Shown in pieces: positions 49,638 through 61,449 of a DNA stretch of 64,000 nt (within the stretch, counting starts at the first letter, position 1; the number at the start of each line of letters is the position of its first letter). The position numbers were made by a program, and so were the translations under genes. The notes under the pieces are model-generated. The model had not been told where the DNA came from and searched no databases. It was given only the letters and a program-made list of their open reading frames with translations. This DNA is from Balanoglossus misakiensis (Eukaryota; Hemichordata): the NCBI GenBank assembly GCA_040954595.2, contig CM082594.2, positions 5,766,001-5,830,000 on the forward strand. The letters are read 5' to 3'.

Positions 49638-49712
49638 AATAAAGTTTTACAAGAATAGTATGTCATGAAAACTGATGATGAGGATGTGATTAAATGATTA
49701 AAATGAAATAAA
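49638..49712 (+). promoter_or_regulatory. DARS1 polyadenylation signals
   Basis: AATAAA hexamers at 49638-49643 and 49707-49712, 173 and 242 bp past the DARS1 stop codon, are the likely poly(A) signals. Confidence 0.6.
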
Positions 49713-50028
49713 TTCAGTATTTCAAAATCCGTCTGCTTGTTCTTGTCACTGTGTGAGCTGATAGCTGTAGACCAATCTTTATTTCTGTAAGGATAAGAGA
49801 ATAACATTATTGTTTCGCAGTACCTTGACATCTCAAATGAATTTCAGTGTGTGGGAGAGGAATCCTTGGCACCAACTTTTTATAAACTAGCACGCTTGTG
49901 GCCACCTCTGTACCCTGGGATAGTCGAAATGTCTAAGTACTTGTACGTGGTACCTCAATAAACAGAGGCTCAGTTGAGTTGTGACAAGAAGGGATTAAGC
50001 ATGTGAGCAAAACAACAGAAAGAAAACT

Positions 50029-50268
50029 AAGGGACCGTTCAGTTTTTACGGGTGGGGGGGGGGGTCACTTAAATTTTGAAGTCCGAAAGGGTCATCGTTT
50101 TTTTAAAATGTTTAGGGGCGGGGGGGGGGGGGGGGGGGGGGTCACTTACTTTTGCCACAAGACTTTTGCTTTTGAGTCGACAAAATTGGAGTTTAGCGCT
50201 CTTTATTTTACAAAATTTTCTAATGTGGGAGGGGGACACCCCAGCCGTAAATGCTGAACGGTCCCTAA
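50029..50268. mobile_element. MITE with GGGACCGTTCAG ends, TAA target duplication
   Basis: Left end TAAGGGACCGTTCAG and right end CTGAACGGTCCCTAA are inverted repeats extending with one or two mismatches into TTTACGG / CCGTAAA. The 3-bp TAA flank plus GGG start fits PIF/Harbinger-type MITEs (inference). Inside are two long G runs (about 50052-50062 and 50120-50141). Confidence 0.7.
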
Positions 50269-50596
50269 TATAGGCAAAACATTGTCTGTAGAAGTGAACT
50301 ACTTTGTCCCTTTAAAATAAGGCAACCAGTTGTCTCTTCCTGTCCACACAGGTGCAAATCAGACCGTTAATATCGAGCGCCATTATACATTCATCCTTAC
50401 AGTTGAGAGTTTCCAAGCCACATGATCTGGAAATTGCAGATGGATAATCTTGCGAAACAAGTGATGAATATTTGGTCTGCCCGCTGTCGCTCCAGAGAGT
50501 CGCTGACCCTCTCGAGAGTCGATCGGTCAAAGTGTTTCCACGGAGATGGAACAGAACTGACTCAGTGCATGGTATGTTTAATTTGTACGTTGTATG

Positions 50597-50774
50597 TACT
50601 GTAAAACACTTTATTTTCGCGAGTTAAAATTTTCGCAATATCGAGAGAGGCCACTGTTAAGCGTTCTCTTATTTCATTCACTGCATCGTTATCTTCAAAA
50701 ACAATTTACGCTATTTTGGCGCTCGCATATATGGCGAAAATTAAATGCTCGCGAAAATAAAGTGTTTTACAGTA
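50597..50774. mobile_element. 178-bp MITE, copy 1
   Basis: Ends are a perfect inverted repeat of about 27 bp (TACTGTAAAACACTTTATTT and continuing to CGCGAG). If the outer TA is the target duplication, the element begins CTGTAAAAC, as in Tc1/mariner-like MITEs. There is no coding capacity. Confidence 0.85.
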
Positions 50775-50979
50775 AGTTTATGTCATGATCGATGGGAGGT
50801 CGCTGGTATGAGGCTACAGATCGCCGAGTACTTCTGACGAATTAATGCTAGTCCTTCAAAAGTGCTCCATGCATACTTAAATATTTTGAAGTGCCCAAGG
50901 AGTTGTATTTTTAAGTCCTCCTTGCTGCGGTCCAAGTATTCACCAGCCCCTCCCTGACGTCATCAGTTATAAGGCCCCT

Positions 50980-51000
50980 TCCCCCCCCCCCCCCCCCCCA
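50980..51000. repeat. C homopolymer run
   Basis: A run of about 18 C near 50983-51000, part of a G/C-homopolymer-rich local patch that also includes the G runs at 50.05-50.14 kb. Confidence 0.8.
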
Positions 51001-51261
51001 ATCTCCCGCCCCAGAAGATTTCGCGAACGCTGAGTGAAGACTGGCCTACTTCAAATGTCTAGAAGAACTTAGAGAATACGGAAAGGTGAGTGTATAGTAT
51101 TGTCAGTGTTTTTGTTAAGGGCGGTACCTAGGTAAAATCTACGGGAGTTCCCCAGTCATTTTACCAGGGCTCCCTTGGTTGTAGGAATGTTACCGGGGTT
51201 CCCAAATTCATTACCTATGTTCCTCAACCTTAGCAAAAACACTGATTGTCCAGATCTAGAG

Positions 51262-51455
51262 ACTGTAAAACACTTTATTTTCGCGAGTTAAATTTTTCGC
51301 GATATCGAGAGAGGCCACTGTTAGCGTTCTCTTATTTCATTCACTGCATCGTTATCCTCAAAAACAATATACACGACTTTTTATATTCACGCTATTTTGG
51401 CTCATGCGTATTTCGCGAAAATTAATTGCTCCCGAAAATAAAGTGTTTGACAGTA
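51262..51455. mobile_element. 194-bp MITE, copy 2 of the same family
   Basis: Same family and orientation as 50597-50774, 665 bp away: shared GAGAGAGGCCACTGTTA, TCTTATTTCATTCACTGC and CGAAAATAAAGTGTTT. The right end has substitutions (GTGTTTGACAG, CTCCCG), so this copy is older or less constrained. Confidence 0.8.
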
Positions 51456-52455
51456 TATCTGTGTACAGTCATTGGGTGGCCATTTGTTATACCCGAGATG
51501 TTACTTTCACTTTAAACGCGCGTTTGTAATGTAACAAAATCGATGAACGACACATTGTGAATACTGTAACACACTGTACGTGCATACTGTAACATAGCTT
51601 AACCATACTGTTTGAACTAAAAATCATGAATATAAGCTGTAAAGGCGTAGCTACTAAGACCTTAAACTGAATACCACTCTTCGCGTATCTCTTAGTTCAG
51701 TGGAAAAATCCACCGGGGCCCACCGGCGAAAAAGTTGACTACTCCCTGACAGGAAGCAACACACATGATAAATTCACTACAGAGTCGTTTGTTGGGATGT
51801 TCAACATTGAATCTCAACAAAAGTAATTCGTAAAGACATCACGTGTAGCTGTTATTAAAAGGGGATATGAGGGGTCAATTGAATGACACGCATTCTGGTT
51901 TGCCCGGTAGCATAGTATTCAAACACGTAATTTTCTTGGAAAAAATTCTTGTCTTTGTCTACGGTAGTCTTTTCCGCAAGAGTGATTGATAGCTATATTT
52001 ATTCAAAAGCAATATTGGATGTTATTGCATGTGATGATTTGAAATCTCCGTGGTGACGGAATCTTAAGACGTGGATCATCATGCTAACTTGGCGAGGAGA
52101 AATGAGTATTTATTCACTGCGGGTTTGCTGTTGAGTATTTCTGCTGTCCTGTGTGCCATAGTGCCATTTCTCGGTTGATGTGTTCCATGCGAACACTGGT
52201 GTACGATTTAGGATAGTTTTGCTAACCTTTGGAAGTTGTGAGTTTGGGCTTTGCGGTAACCGGTGAGGCTTGGCTTTAAGTCTGGTTAACAAAAAGGCAG
52301 TAGATTCCGTGCAGATTTCGTTAATTAACAGTCATCCACAATCCACGATTTTAGAAAAAAAGTTCTCAAATTTCCAGACCTAGAGCTGTCTTAGAAGTTT
52401 GCAAACATTCGTTGTACATTTACCTTAAACTTAAGTGGGGTTTCACCAATTTGTT

Positions 52456-53257
52456 ATGGAGGCAGTGAAAATGATCGCGGAGCTTCTCTGCTTTGGGTTG
52501 CTTTTGTGTCTTGTGCCATCTACCTTTCCGGGCTTCTCGGCCAAAACTGCAGCTGGGGATGTTGTTGTGCCAGAGTTTGCCATCGCTGTTCTGGCAGATT
52601 TCGCCGAGAACAGGTGGAACGCTGACCACCGACTGAACGGCGGCGGCGAATTAGCCGACCGACCCGTCGAGCGCGAAGGTGGTAGCCCGGCCACTGAGAT
52701 CGACGATCTGGACAGGATCGAGTCGGCGTTGCAACTGCCGACCTTGATGTCCAGTCTGGAGTTGGCGCTGGAGGCCGTCGACCGCAGCTTTTCCCCGTCG
52801 TTCGCCCTGAAACCGCTGGTCAACGACACGCAGTGTAACATCTACACAGCCGGCGGGCTGGCCGCGGACCTGCACTTCTTCGGACAGGTGACCGCCTTCT
52901 ACATCCCCACCTGCCACGAGACCCCGGGCCACATCTCCCACCTCGTCGGCTACTGGAACCACCCCACCTTCAGCAGCATCTTCTCCGCGGAGACCACACA
53001 CCGCACGGACTCCTTCATCAACTTGGCCAGCTTCGAGAAGCTGGCCGCCGCCGCAGACACCTTCATTTTGCGCTTCGACTGGCAAAAGATAGGAATCCTG
53101 CGATGGAATGGGGCGTATGTCGCCCTGTCCGACTGCCTCAATGACGTGCACGAGTCACACAACGGCACTGCCAGTAAGCTTAGCATCCTCGAGTCGCACG
53201 AACACGAAAACCCATTGGAAGATTCCCAATTCTTCCAGTTCCTTACATTCCACAGAG
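52456..53257 (+). CDS. First coding exon of an ANF-receptor-type ligand-binding protein (partial)
   Basis: Starting at ATG 52456 (MEAVKM), the exon encodes 267 residues and ends at a strong donor (AGAG|GTAAGC, phase 1). Residues ~6-30 are a hydrophobic signal peptide (ELLCFGLLLCLVPSTFPGF). The rest resembles the periplasmic-binding-protein type I / ANF receptor fold of natriuretic peptide receptors and receptor guanylyl cyclases: FAIAVLADFAENR at the first strand, then TQCNIYTAGG, AFYIPTCHE, LVGYWNHPTFS (the conserved GYWN-type position), the SFINLASFEKLAAAA helix and FDWQKIGIL. N-glycosylation sequons NDT and NGT are visible. The protein should be extracellular at its N-terminus. No kinase-like, cyclase or seven-helix exons are visible before 64 kb, so whether it is a guanylyl cyclase, a clearance-type receptor or a class-C GPCR-like protein is open. 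Confidence 0.75.
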
Positions 53258-53507
53258 GTAAGCTCATTTACTCTGCTTCCCTCTGGCTGCGATTTATAAA
53301 ACAAAACACATTACCGAAGTAATGTCAAACAAAAATTTAGGGAAACGGTGACCATCTCAGTTTTCCCTGCTGCGTCGTTTCGAAAAACACCGACCCACCC
53401 CCAGTAATTGCTGCCTAGTCCCTTTATTTCATTGTGAATTTCTCTCCTTGCGCCTCCCCTGCCGGAGAGCGCCCTCTCTTGTCACCGATTGTCACTTCTC
53501 TTCACAG

Positions 53508-53541
53508 GGAAGTCACGTACCTCACTGTATATGATCACAAC
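53508..53541 (+). CDS. Possible second exon of the ligand-binding receptor
   Basis: A good acceptor (CTTCTCTTCACAG ending 53507) joins in phase 1 to the previous exon and continues GKSRTSLYMITTD, which fits the basic-then-hydrophobic strand expected after LEDSQFFQFLTFHR in this fold. The 3' end is uncertain; a GT follows at about 53542, and the frame stays open to 53716. Confidence 0.3.
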
Positions 53542-53719
53542 TGATGGTGTAGTTTCAACCTCGGTATTATTCCACTTTTCTCAAATGGTCTTATCCCCAT
53601 CATTCTTTAGTGTATCTCCGTCTTGTTTCGGAAGATTGTACATGTATGGGTCAAAACCCACTCTCTTTATGGAGAATTTCATCGATGCTACGAGTCTATT
53701 AATTTTGTGTGTGTGAGGT

Positions 53720-56115
53720 TTTACAGTGCGTTTCAAGGACACCAACAAAACCTTTGCTTCGACGAACATTATCCCATTTACGTTACATTTAGGTTTTATG
53801 ACAGTGGCAGTGGTTTTGGCTCATAGAGCAGCGAGACGTGCTTATGTTTCGTAGACAGATTTATAGAAATGGTGAATCATATAGAATAAGATGGATCCTG
53901 GTTGACTAATGTCTTGGAAGTCCGAAATGGTTTCATCATTTCTTTATTACCTTTGTCGGATTTTCTTTACAAAGTTATCCATTTTAGGGGTTCTTTATCA
54001 TCTGGGTTTAGCCAAGCTTTGCGAGAAAGATGCGCGTTTATGGAGAGTAATGATGGTTTATGAGCAGTGAGGGCGTACTGACAGTAAAAACATTAGCGAA
54101 GATCTCCAATTCCTCATCTTAAGAAACAAATTCGCCTCTGGCCATAACAGTCCTATATTTAGTAATGGAACTGAACTTAATATAGTGAAATTCTAAGGAA
54201 AGGGATTAATAAAATATCAGTATGGGCAGATTTCTATAATGAAAAGAAATAATGCAGTCAATTTAGTGATTAAACAACACTGAGTACGGTATAAGTAACG
54301 GTTAGTGTGTTGTGTGACAGCGCGTACGTGGACTATCTAGGCCTGGAAATATGACTGTTTTTCCTCTCAGTACTTCAGATTGAATATGGACGCACGTACT
54401 GCAAAATGCACACTTTTCATCCCAGCTTCTTGGCGCTGAAAAAAAAAATTCGATACATATTGGTGTTATTAATATATCGCTGAATTGATTGATCATATTT
54501 ACTTTCCAAATTCCGGTTAATGATATATATTCGGAAGCAAGCAATCAGCAATTTAAGTGGGCAGTCCGGTCTGTATCGAAGATGAATTGCAAACCTGCTG
54601 TTATATTGAGTCTGGTCAAAAATACAGTTTACAACAACTGTGTGAGTGATGTGTGAGACCAAGGTTATTACCCATCACAAGCCGACTATAACATTCATGT
54701 TGGTATCCAAATGACAGTTTAAAAATTCATACCTAAATCTTTCATGTGCAGTGTCGTATAGTCTGGATTATAACCAAGTAGGTAATTTCATGGATTTTCC
54801 TTCGAAATGGTTGCAGTTCATAGATGTTGCTTCGCTACTTTTATATTGTTTCACATGACTTCAGAATGAATTTTTCATGATCATACTCTGAGTCGTTCCC
54901 GACGACCGACCGACCTGCAAGTGTCTAGCGCGCAGCCACAACCGCAGGACAAGTGTCGGGAGTCATTTAATAGGTTCATTTAGAATTCCCATCCCAGGAC
55001 AATAATCGAGTGCCAATCGAAATAAGCTTAAATGAGCCGTAACTACCCAATCTTTACAGCAGTAGCGCATGGTCGGTGCGAGTGTCTTTCGGGTATTAGG
55101 CCTAAATGTACAAAGTCGCCATATTGTGGCCATGTTCATAATCTCGGTGGATTTTCTGATTGTCTTCACGACTCTTGATCTGTTTTCAAACATGGTTTCC
55201 ATCAGAGACAGTAGAGATAATGTCTAAGCTTCCACCAACTGCTCGACGTAAGGTTATCCTTTTTCACTAAGACAGTGTGTCTTATGGTCCGACTGACTCA
55301 AATGTACAATCATATAATAATGTATTTCTTGAAACGCCGACATTCTTTGAGTGAATATATTGTTTAATATATAGGCATTATAAATAGCAAAACAGCGCCA
55401 GCTTTTGAGCAAAATCCCCCCAGACTATCCCCTTCATTTCAATTCACAATCAGTACATTGCAAGATGTTTCCAGTGCGTCTGATGACAGAACAGTCATAT
55501 CATCCAACCGAATTATTCCTCGTTCTTCTCCCATTAGAGAAATCGGTGCTTGTTTTTTAAAAGTTCATATGTTCCATCTCCTGGTGGGGAGTTGTCCCAT
55601 CTGACCGCAGGTCACATAATAGCGTTATTTCTTGAACCATCGTGCACCTTGCATTTCATTACATGTACATATCTCCTGTAAGTGGAAACATTTTGAGCTA
55701 TGATATAAATATCATTGGTTGTAGATTTGTCAAAAGACATTTTTATCTTGGCTATGTTCTGTTTTAACCTGAATACTATTAATCTGCTCTATCGTATGCA
55801 ATTTATTAGAATTGTAGAAAATAGGTCTATCGTCGTTTCGTTGTTTCGCCGTGTCGCTGTTTCATGTTTCGCCCATTCATTGTGTGAAGCCATCAATTAC
55901 TGGGGTGTATTAATGATCGGATTAGGAGGCAATGAGCTGTTATATAAATTCACCCGTCTGCTGCAACAGCGGCGTCGACTTTGCAGGGCGTAAATTTGCG
56001 TTGATTTATTCATTAAATTAGACCTTATTATCGTGCAAGGATGCACGTTTGTTGAAGGGCACTGTACTCGGCGATACAAAGCAAGGAGATCGTGGTTCGA
56101 ATTTTGATCTGACAC
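53720..56115. other. No recognisable coding sequence
   Basis: AT-rich sequence, probably receptor intron or intergenic. Open frames of 60-92 codons lack any recognisable motif. Confidence 0.45.
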
Positions 56116-56119
56116 CACA

Positions 56120-56334
56120 CACATACATACATACATACATACATACATACATACATACATACATACATACATACATACATACATACATACATACATACAT
56201 ACATACATACAAACATACGTACATACATACATACATGCATACATACATACATACATACATACATACATACATACATACATACATACATACATACATACAT
56301 ACATACATACATACATACATACATACATACATAC
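56120..56334. repeat. (TACA)n microsatellite, ~215 bp
   Basis: Nearly pure tetranucleotide repeat with isolated substitutions near 56212-56220 and 56237. Frames through it encode meaningless YVCM / HTYI repeats. Confidence 0.97.
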
Positions 56335-56339
56335 GACGG

Positions 56340-58333
56340 ATAAAACGAGTATCAGATGTCAGCAAATTATCAAAGTTGACAAGCTCTGCTTATATGTGCA
56401 TGCTTCCTATTTCAACCCCTTTACAGACAGAGTGTCTGTTTACCACTAGAAATGCTTTGACATCCGATGCACCATCGGTCTCCACAGTCACGATCGCCAG
56501 GGCTGCAACCTCGCCACCCAATTCCAGCAGAAAGTAATTTGACATCTCACGCTTCCTGGCAACGAATACAAAACAGGGGAGGTGCCATTAGAGAGAGATC
56601 CGATGTGCGTGAAGTTGGCATTAAGCAAGAATGATGATCGCCGTTAAATAAACAAGAATAATTGACTGCGTTCGGGTGCTGTAATTGCCTCTCTTCGCGA
56701 ATAAAGCCCGGAGTGAGCATGACGAAATGAAATTAACACACGGCTAGCGAGTTCAGGAGATTGTCTCTTTTTCATCAAAGCGGAAAAACTCTGTAGTTCG
56801 AAGGGTTTATTTTGAGGGGGCTGGTTGGCCAGCCATGTACATTTTCATAGTTGATCAGAAGAGTGCTGAATATTTGACCTATGACCTTTGAAATATGGAT
56901 AACGCTGATTGTAATTATGTTGCATTGAAGGTTACACAAAATGTATACAATTTTCAGGTTTATAAAAATAGAGAAAGGACATTGGATGTAGCTGGCGACA
57001 ATTAGGCTTATGTTCACCATGTGTTACAATATAAATACATTTTATTTTTTCATTTACATGCAGTGATAACTGTTATCACAGCAGAGGATTTCGCGCTCTA
57101 TTAGCGCTCGCTATTATGTAGACGGCTTCGATGAGTTGGCTCGTGTTGTGTCTAGAATGTATGCACAGTTTGGAATGCCGTATTCTGATTTCATGTCTTC
57201 CAAAGCGCGGCGCCACAACCTTATAGATTTTCCATCAAAAATCAATGTATCAAGTTCGGATGCCACATATTCCTCCAAAAATAAACAGTTCACTCGCTTA
57301 GCGATTTAGTGATAAACCGAAAAAAAAAACATTATTTAGGGTTAACCCCCCCCCCCCTCCCCCACACACACACACACATTTCAGAATCATAATCTCTCTA
57401 CCACAGTGACAGTTGTAGCATAGCATTTCACCCACGATTCCGTACAAGCAAAGCTCCATGATTTATCATTGTTATCGAATACAATCAAACGTAGGTCTAA
57501 GATTAATTTCCTTTGGGAAACAAACATACAATAGGCAAGGAAGCTCCGCATTGAAGCCATGTTTTTGCGGATCTTGATATTTATGTCGTCCGTGCCACAA
57601 AAAATCATCAGTTGACACACGAAAGGAATGGTCCTTTTACAGAGCAGAGTATTTCTTGCAAACTATTCTGCAGCACTTTTGCATAAATCACTTGACTAAC
57701 CTGCGCTTTTCTTTCTGGCAAACATGTGCATCCGATATCATGCCCTGCGTGTGCATGCAGCGTGAATGGCATATACATGTAGATTGGTTTTGCTATGCAA
57801 TCCCATAAGGTTGACCGCAGAGCGGGATAGCTCTTCTATTCCAGGCAGTATGACTGCATAAGTCCCAGCCGGATATGGGCAGAGCATTTTCACAATTTCC
57901 ATCTGCACTTTATGTTGAGTGACTGATGTCATTTTGGAGCAGGTTTCTTAAAAGCACATGGCCTTTCCTCTCAGCCTGATATCGCCGGCGGAGCTCAAAA
58001 ACCAGTTTTTGCGAGGTTTGCATGAACCAGATTTGGTTGACCGGCTACGTTTAATGACAATTATTGTTTGCATGTATATCATGCGATTGTGTCGTCCACT
58101 TTGGATCCTGTCGTGTAATTTTCTGCATGGCTCCCTGAAATGTCATTTTCCGCATGACGTGAAGTCTTTAAATGTTCACTTCAGCTCAAACGATCTTCCA
58201 ACGTTGACCAACCTTTGAGTAGCGGGTGATACGGTGTGGGTTAACCCGTACATGCTGTCAAAATGTACTCTAAAGAAACCTTGAAGATTCAAATATCCAA
58301 ATGTAAGGTTTTTTCTTGTGTTGTGTGAGCTGT

Positions 58334-58400
<67 letters not shown>

Positions 58401-59215
58401 CTGGCAAAACAACTATTATTGACACGAATTTCACCAGTAGCTTCAAATCGGCGACTGGATAAGCTATAAAACTAAAAAAAGCCGAAACAGCGATCATGGG
58501 AAATGAAAGAAAAAGAAAATGATGGACAAATCCTCTATAAAGTTACTACCTAAAAGAGGCTTGAAGTGCACTTAGGAAACGCTATACCCGGATTACAGCC
58601 GCTATAAAGGCCAATCTGCTTTTATATGTTCGTCGGTGCACCCTTCGTACCTTTTAATGTTGACAGGCGACTCACGACGCGGATGTTTTTGATGATAGCG
58701 ATGGCAGAGGTCTAACAATGATGCATTAGCACAGATCCCGCGCCGAGGAAGTGCTTAAGGCAATTTATATCATCGCCAGCGACGCCAGAATTAAAAGTAA
58801 CGCGGCAATATAACAGGCTTTTGTTAGCATGGAAATGTTTGACCCATAATTTATTGCAGATTTAACCTAGCCTTCAATTATTCAAATGGGGCACACCGTA
58901 AAACGGCCTGTTTTTGATGCAGTGTTGTCGTTCGCACAAAGAACTCGTTATCAATACATAAAGACGAAAATTTTGGCAGCCGATGATTGTAATCCGAAGA
59001 TTTATAGAGTTGTCTTTTTTCAGAAATCGCAAGGTGCGAATATATAGAAATCTGATATCAAATTCCATTTTTCGGATCAAAGATTGATTTATCCCCGAAA
59101 ATTTTCCCTTATTAATATTCATAAAGATACAGTGAAATTTAGTCGTGTAATGGAATTATATTAATTATTAGTGAAAGGATGCGCGTGCAGCTAGAAGGAC
59201 ACAATCTGAATTGTT
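56340..59215. other. No recognisable gene; contains C run, (CA)n and (ATC)n
   Basis: A C run with a short (CA)n lies at about 57347-57378. A pure (ATC)n microsatellite of about 22 units spans 58334-58400. A 17-bp palindrome (GTGATAAC-T-GTTATCAC) lies at 57063. No exon is recognised. Confidence 0.5.
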
Positions 59216-59220
59216 ACACG

Positions 59221-59399
59221 TTAAAGGTATACTGTCACCTCTCTATATATATCCAAAAGGGCATGTCTAAGTGTTCCACTGACTTTGTGGTGGCGCACTT
59301 TTTTCGTGGATGCCACGAACTGAAAATCTGTGGTTGGCTATATTTAAATTTTCCATGGCAACAGTGGTTAAATTTGCATAGGTGGCCGTGTACCTTTAA
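59221..59399. mobile_element. 179-bp TTAA MITE
   Basis: Starts TTAAAGGTATACTGTCACCT and ends AGGTGGCCGTGTACCTTTAA, an inverted repeat with three mismatches over 20 bp. TTAA at both outer edges fits a piggyBac-type target duplication. It contains AAATTTGCATAGGTG near the right end. Confidence 0.75.
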
Positions 59400-61348
59400 G
59401 CAGGCGAAATTCTGCAGAGGGGCATGCATACTGGTCGAATGGCAGATTTATTGAAATTCTTCGGTCGAAGCAGTACAGGGAGCTGCACGGCAATTTCTGT
59501 GGGTCATCTTTCCCACCCATCAAATTATACGTTTGCAGTGCCAACAAGTTGCTTATCTGTCACCTCGGGATGACAACGACACGCCCTGTTGGGAATGTGA
59601 CCTGAAGTCCTGAATAAAATTCATGCTGATGTCACCACCATCTTGCCAAATAAATCACCGACACACCATTACCTCGGAATGACACGCTCCTTTTATGATC
59701 GATGTGTTTTTAGAGAGAGACTTTACGACGCTCTATAAAATTACGAAAAAGCGCCCACGAAACACTTTCGCTTCAGAACAATGTGTTATGATTTATTTAG
59801 GCGGAAATTGTGTGTTTTCATGTTAAATGCAGACAGGCCCACACCTTCTGTCAAAACACTCGCCAAGAGCCAAGTAGAAGCAGAACAAACGATTGAAATT
59901 TAAAAGGAGACCCGATAAAACCCCTTTCTCACGCTCCCTTAGTAAAACAAGTTACAGCCCATGATTAAGGTACGCACATTGCGGCAGACGTTAATCGCAG
60001 ATGGTGCAAGTGATCCAATTAACAAAGCTGACAACAGTAATAGTTTGTTGTTTAATCTGAGAATTGTGATTGAACAGATTCATACGAGGCCTGGACACGC
60101 GATTGGCAATACGACGTGAACGGACTATTTCCGAGCGAAAAGCTGTGAAAATAAAACACACACTTGTTCCGATATCACCCACGATGAAACTGCGGTCGCG
60201 ATGACACGTTTCTAAAACGTGCGCCGTGAATGTTTAAAAAGCCTGGCGATTTTGACATATCACTGTTTACTTGTGCCATGAGCGATGTTCCTTTTACGAT
60301 AAGATAGAATGCGTGGCTCTGCTGATACCTAAATCATTGCATTTTGAAAACTGAACAGCCCGTGATTATATTAAAATCTACTTAATTTACGACCTGCAAT
60401 ATGTTAACATGAAACGTGTTAGTGATCTCTGGAATTAACCCCTTATTGAACAGGATGTCATATTATTCAAATCTGAACAGTTTCCTTGTGAAGTCCTTGA
60501 TGATTACACATTTTACATTAGTTGGACTAAAATACTGTTTTGCTCATTAAGAGATTGTATGTTTGTTCATGTATGAGAAAATCAGGAAATTGGATTATAC
60601 GGATAATTTTCACATATTCGTTCAAATAAATACCATATGTTTGGTTGCACTTCAAAATATGGCAGCGAATATAAAACACATGTACCACAGAAATCAGTGG
60701 TATTGCGTGTGGGCTCGGTGACAGCGACACAAAAGCAGTATTGAAACATATACATGTACATGTATACCATTCTGTATAAGACACTTGTAGGCTTAGAATA
60801 TGCAGTGCTCATCATTTGAGTGACAAATATGCCACATTTGGACACGACATCTCTAAGTCTTGTTTTTTTTTGGAAGTCAGTGCACATGCAATACGCTGGC
60901 GTATGAACCACGCATCATATAGAATAAGTGTGCTTGCCTCCAGGGAGGGGTTTAGGATGTCTACTGAAGAACCTGAGAAAGGTTCCCCTTTAATTCATTT
61001 CTCTTACACTAGACAGTCCGATGCCCGAGGCGCGTGTTAAATTGCGCTAAGATTTCACTGGAATCCAGACGGAATTAGGTGAAATAATAGACGGAGACTC
61101 GCTCTGATATGATTAAAACAGCATCTCTCGCACTGGTTTGTAAAATTGGCCAGAACAAGCAATGTGATAAGTCTCGGTGTTTAGTCTCCTTCAGCCCAGA
61201 GGGGGAGATATGTCGTAATGCATAATGGATGTGGTCGTAAAAAGAATACATATATAGAAGGACGGGCAGGCAGGTAGAGATAAGCAAAGAAAACAAATTC
61301 ACAAAGGCACGCATTCAATCATCTCTTATTTATACATGACCATATACG

Positions 61349-61446
61349 GTTAAAAGGGCGTGTCCAAGTCTTCGAATGATCACGTGATTGGCTATGTCTG
61401 ATCTTTCCATGATAGCTGTGACTAAATTTGCATAGGTGACCGCATT
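61349..61446. mobile_element. Relic of the same MITE family
   Basis: GTTAAAAGGGCGTGTCCAAG, TGGCTAT, and ACTAAATTTGCATAGGTGACC match the interior and right half of the element at 59221-59399 in the same order. The terminal TTAAAGGTAT repeat is lost on the left. Confidence 0.5.
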
Positions 61447-61449
61447 ATC

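Noticed and set aside
52435-52455. Starting the receptor exon at 52435
   Set aside because: The codon is GTG. ATG 52456 places a typical signal peptide directly at the N-terminus.
56018-56537. Frames of 98-162 codons across (TACA)n
   Set aside because: Pure microsatellite translation (YVCM / HTYI).
57958-58218. 86-codon frame beginning MAFPLSLISPAELK
   Set aside because: No recognisable domain and no splice or homology support.
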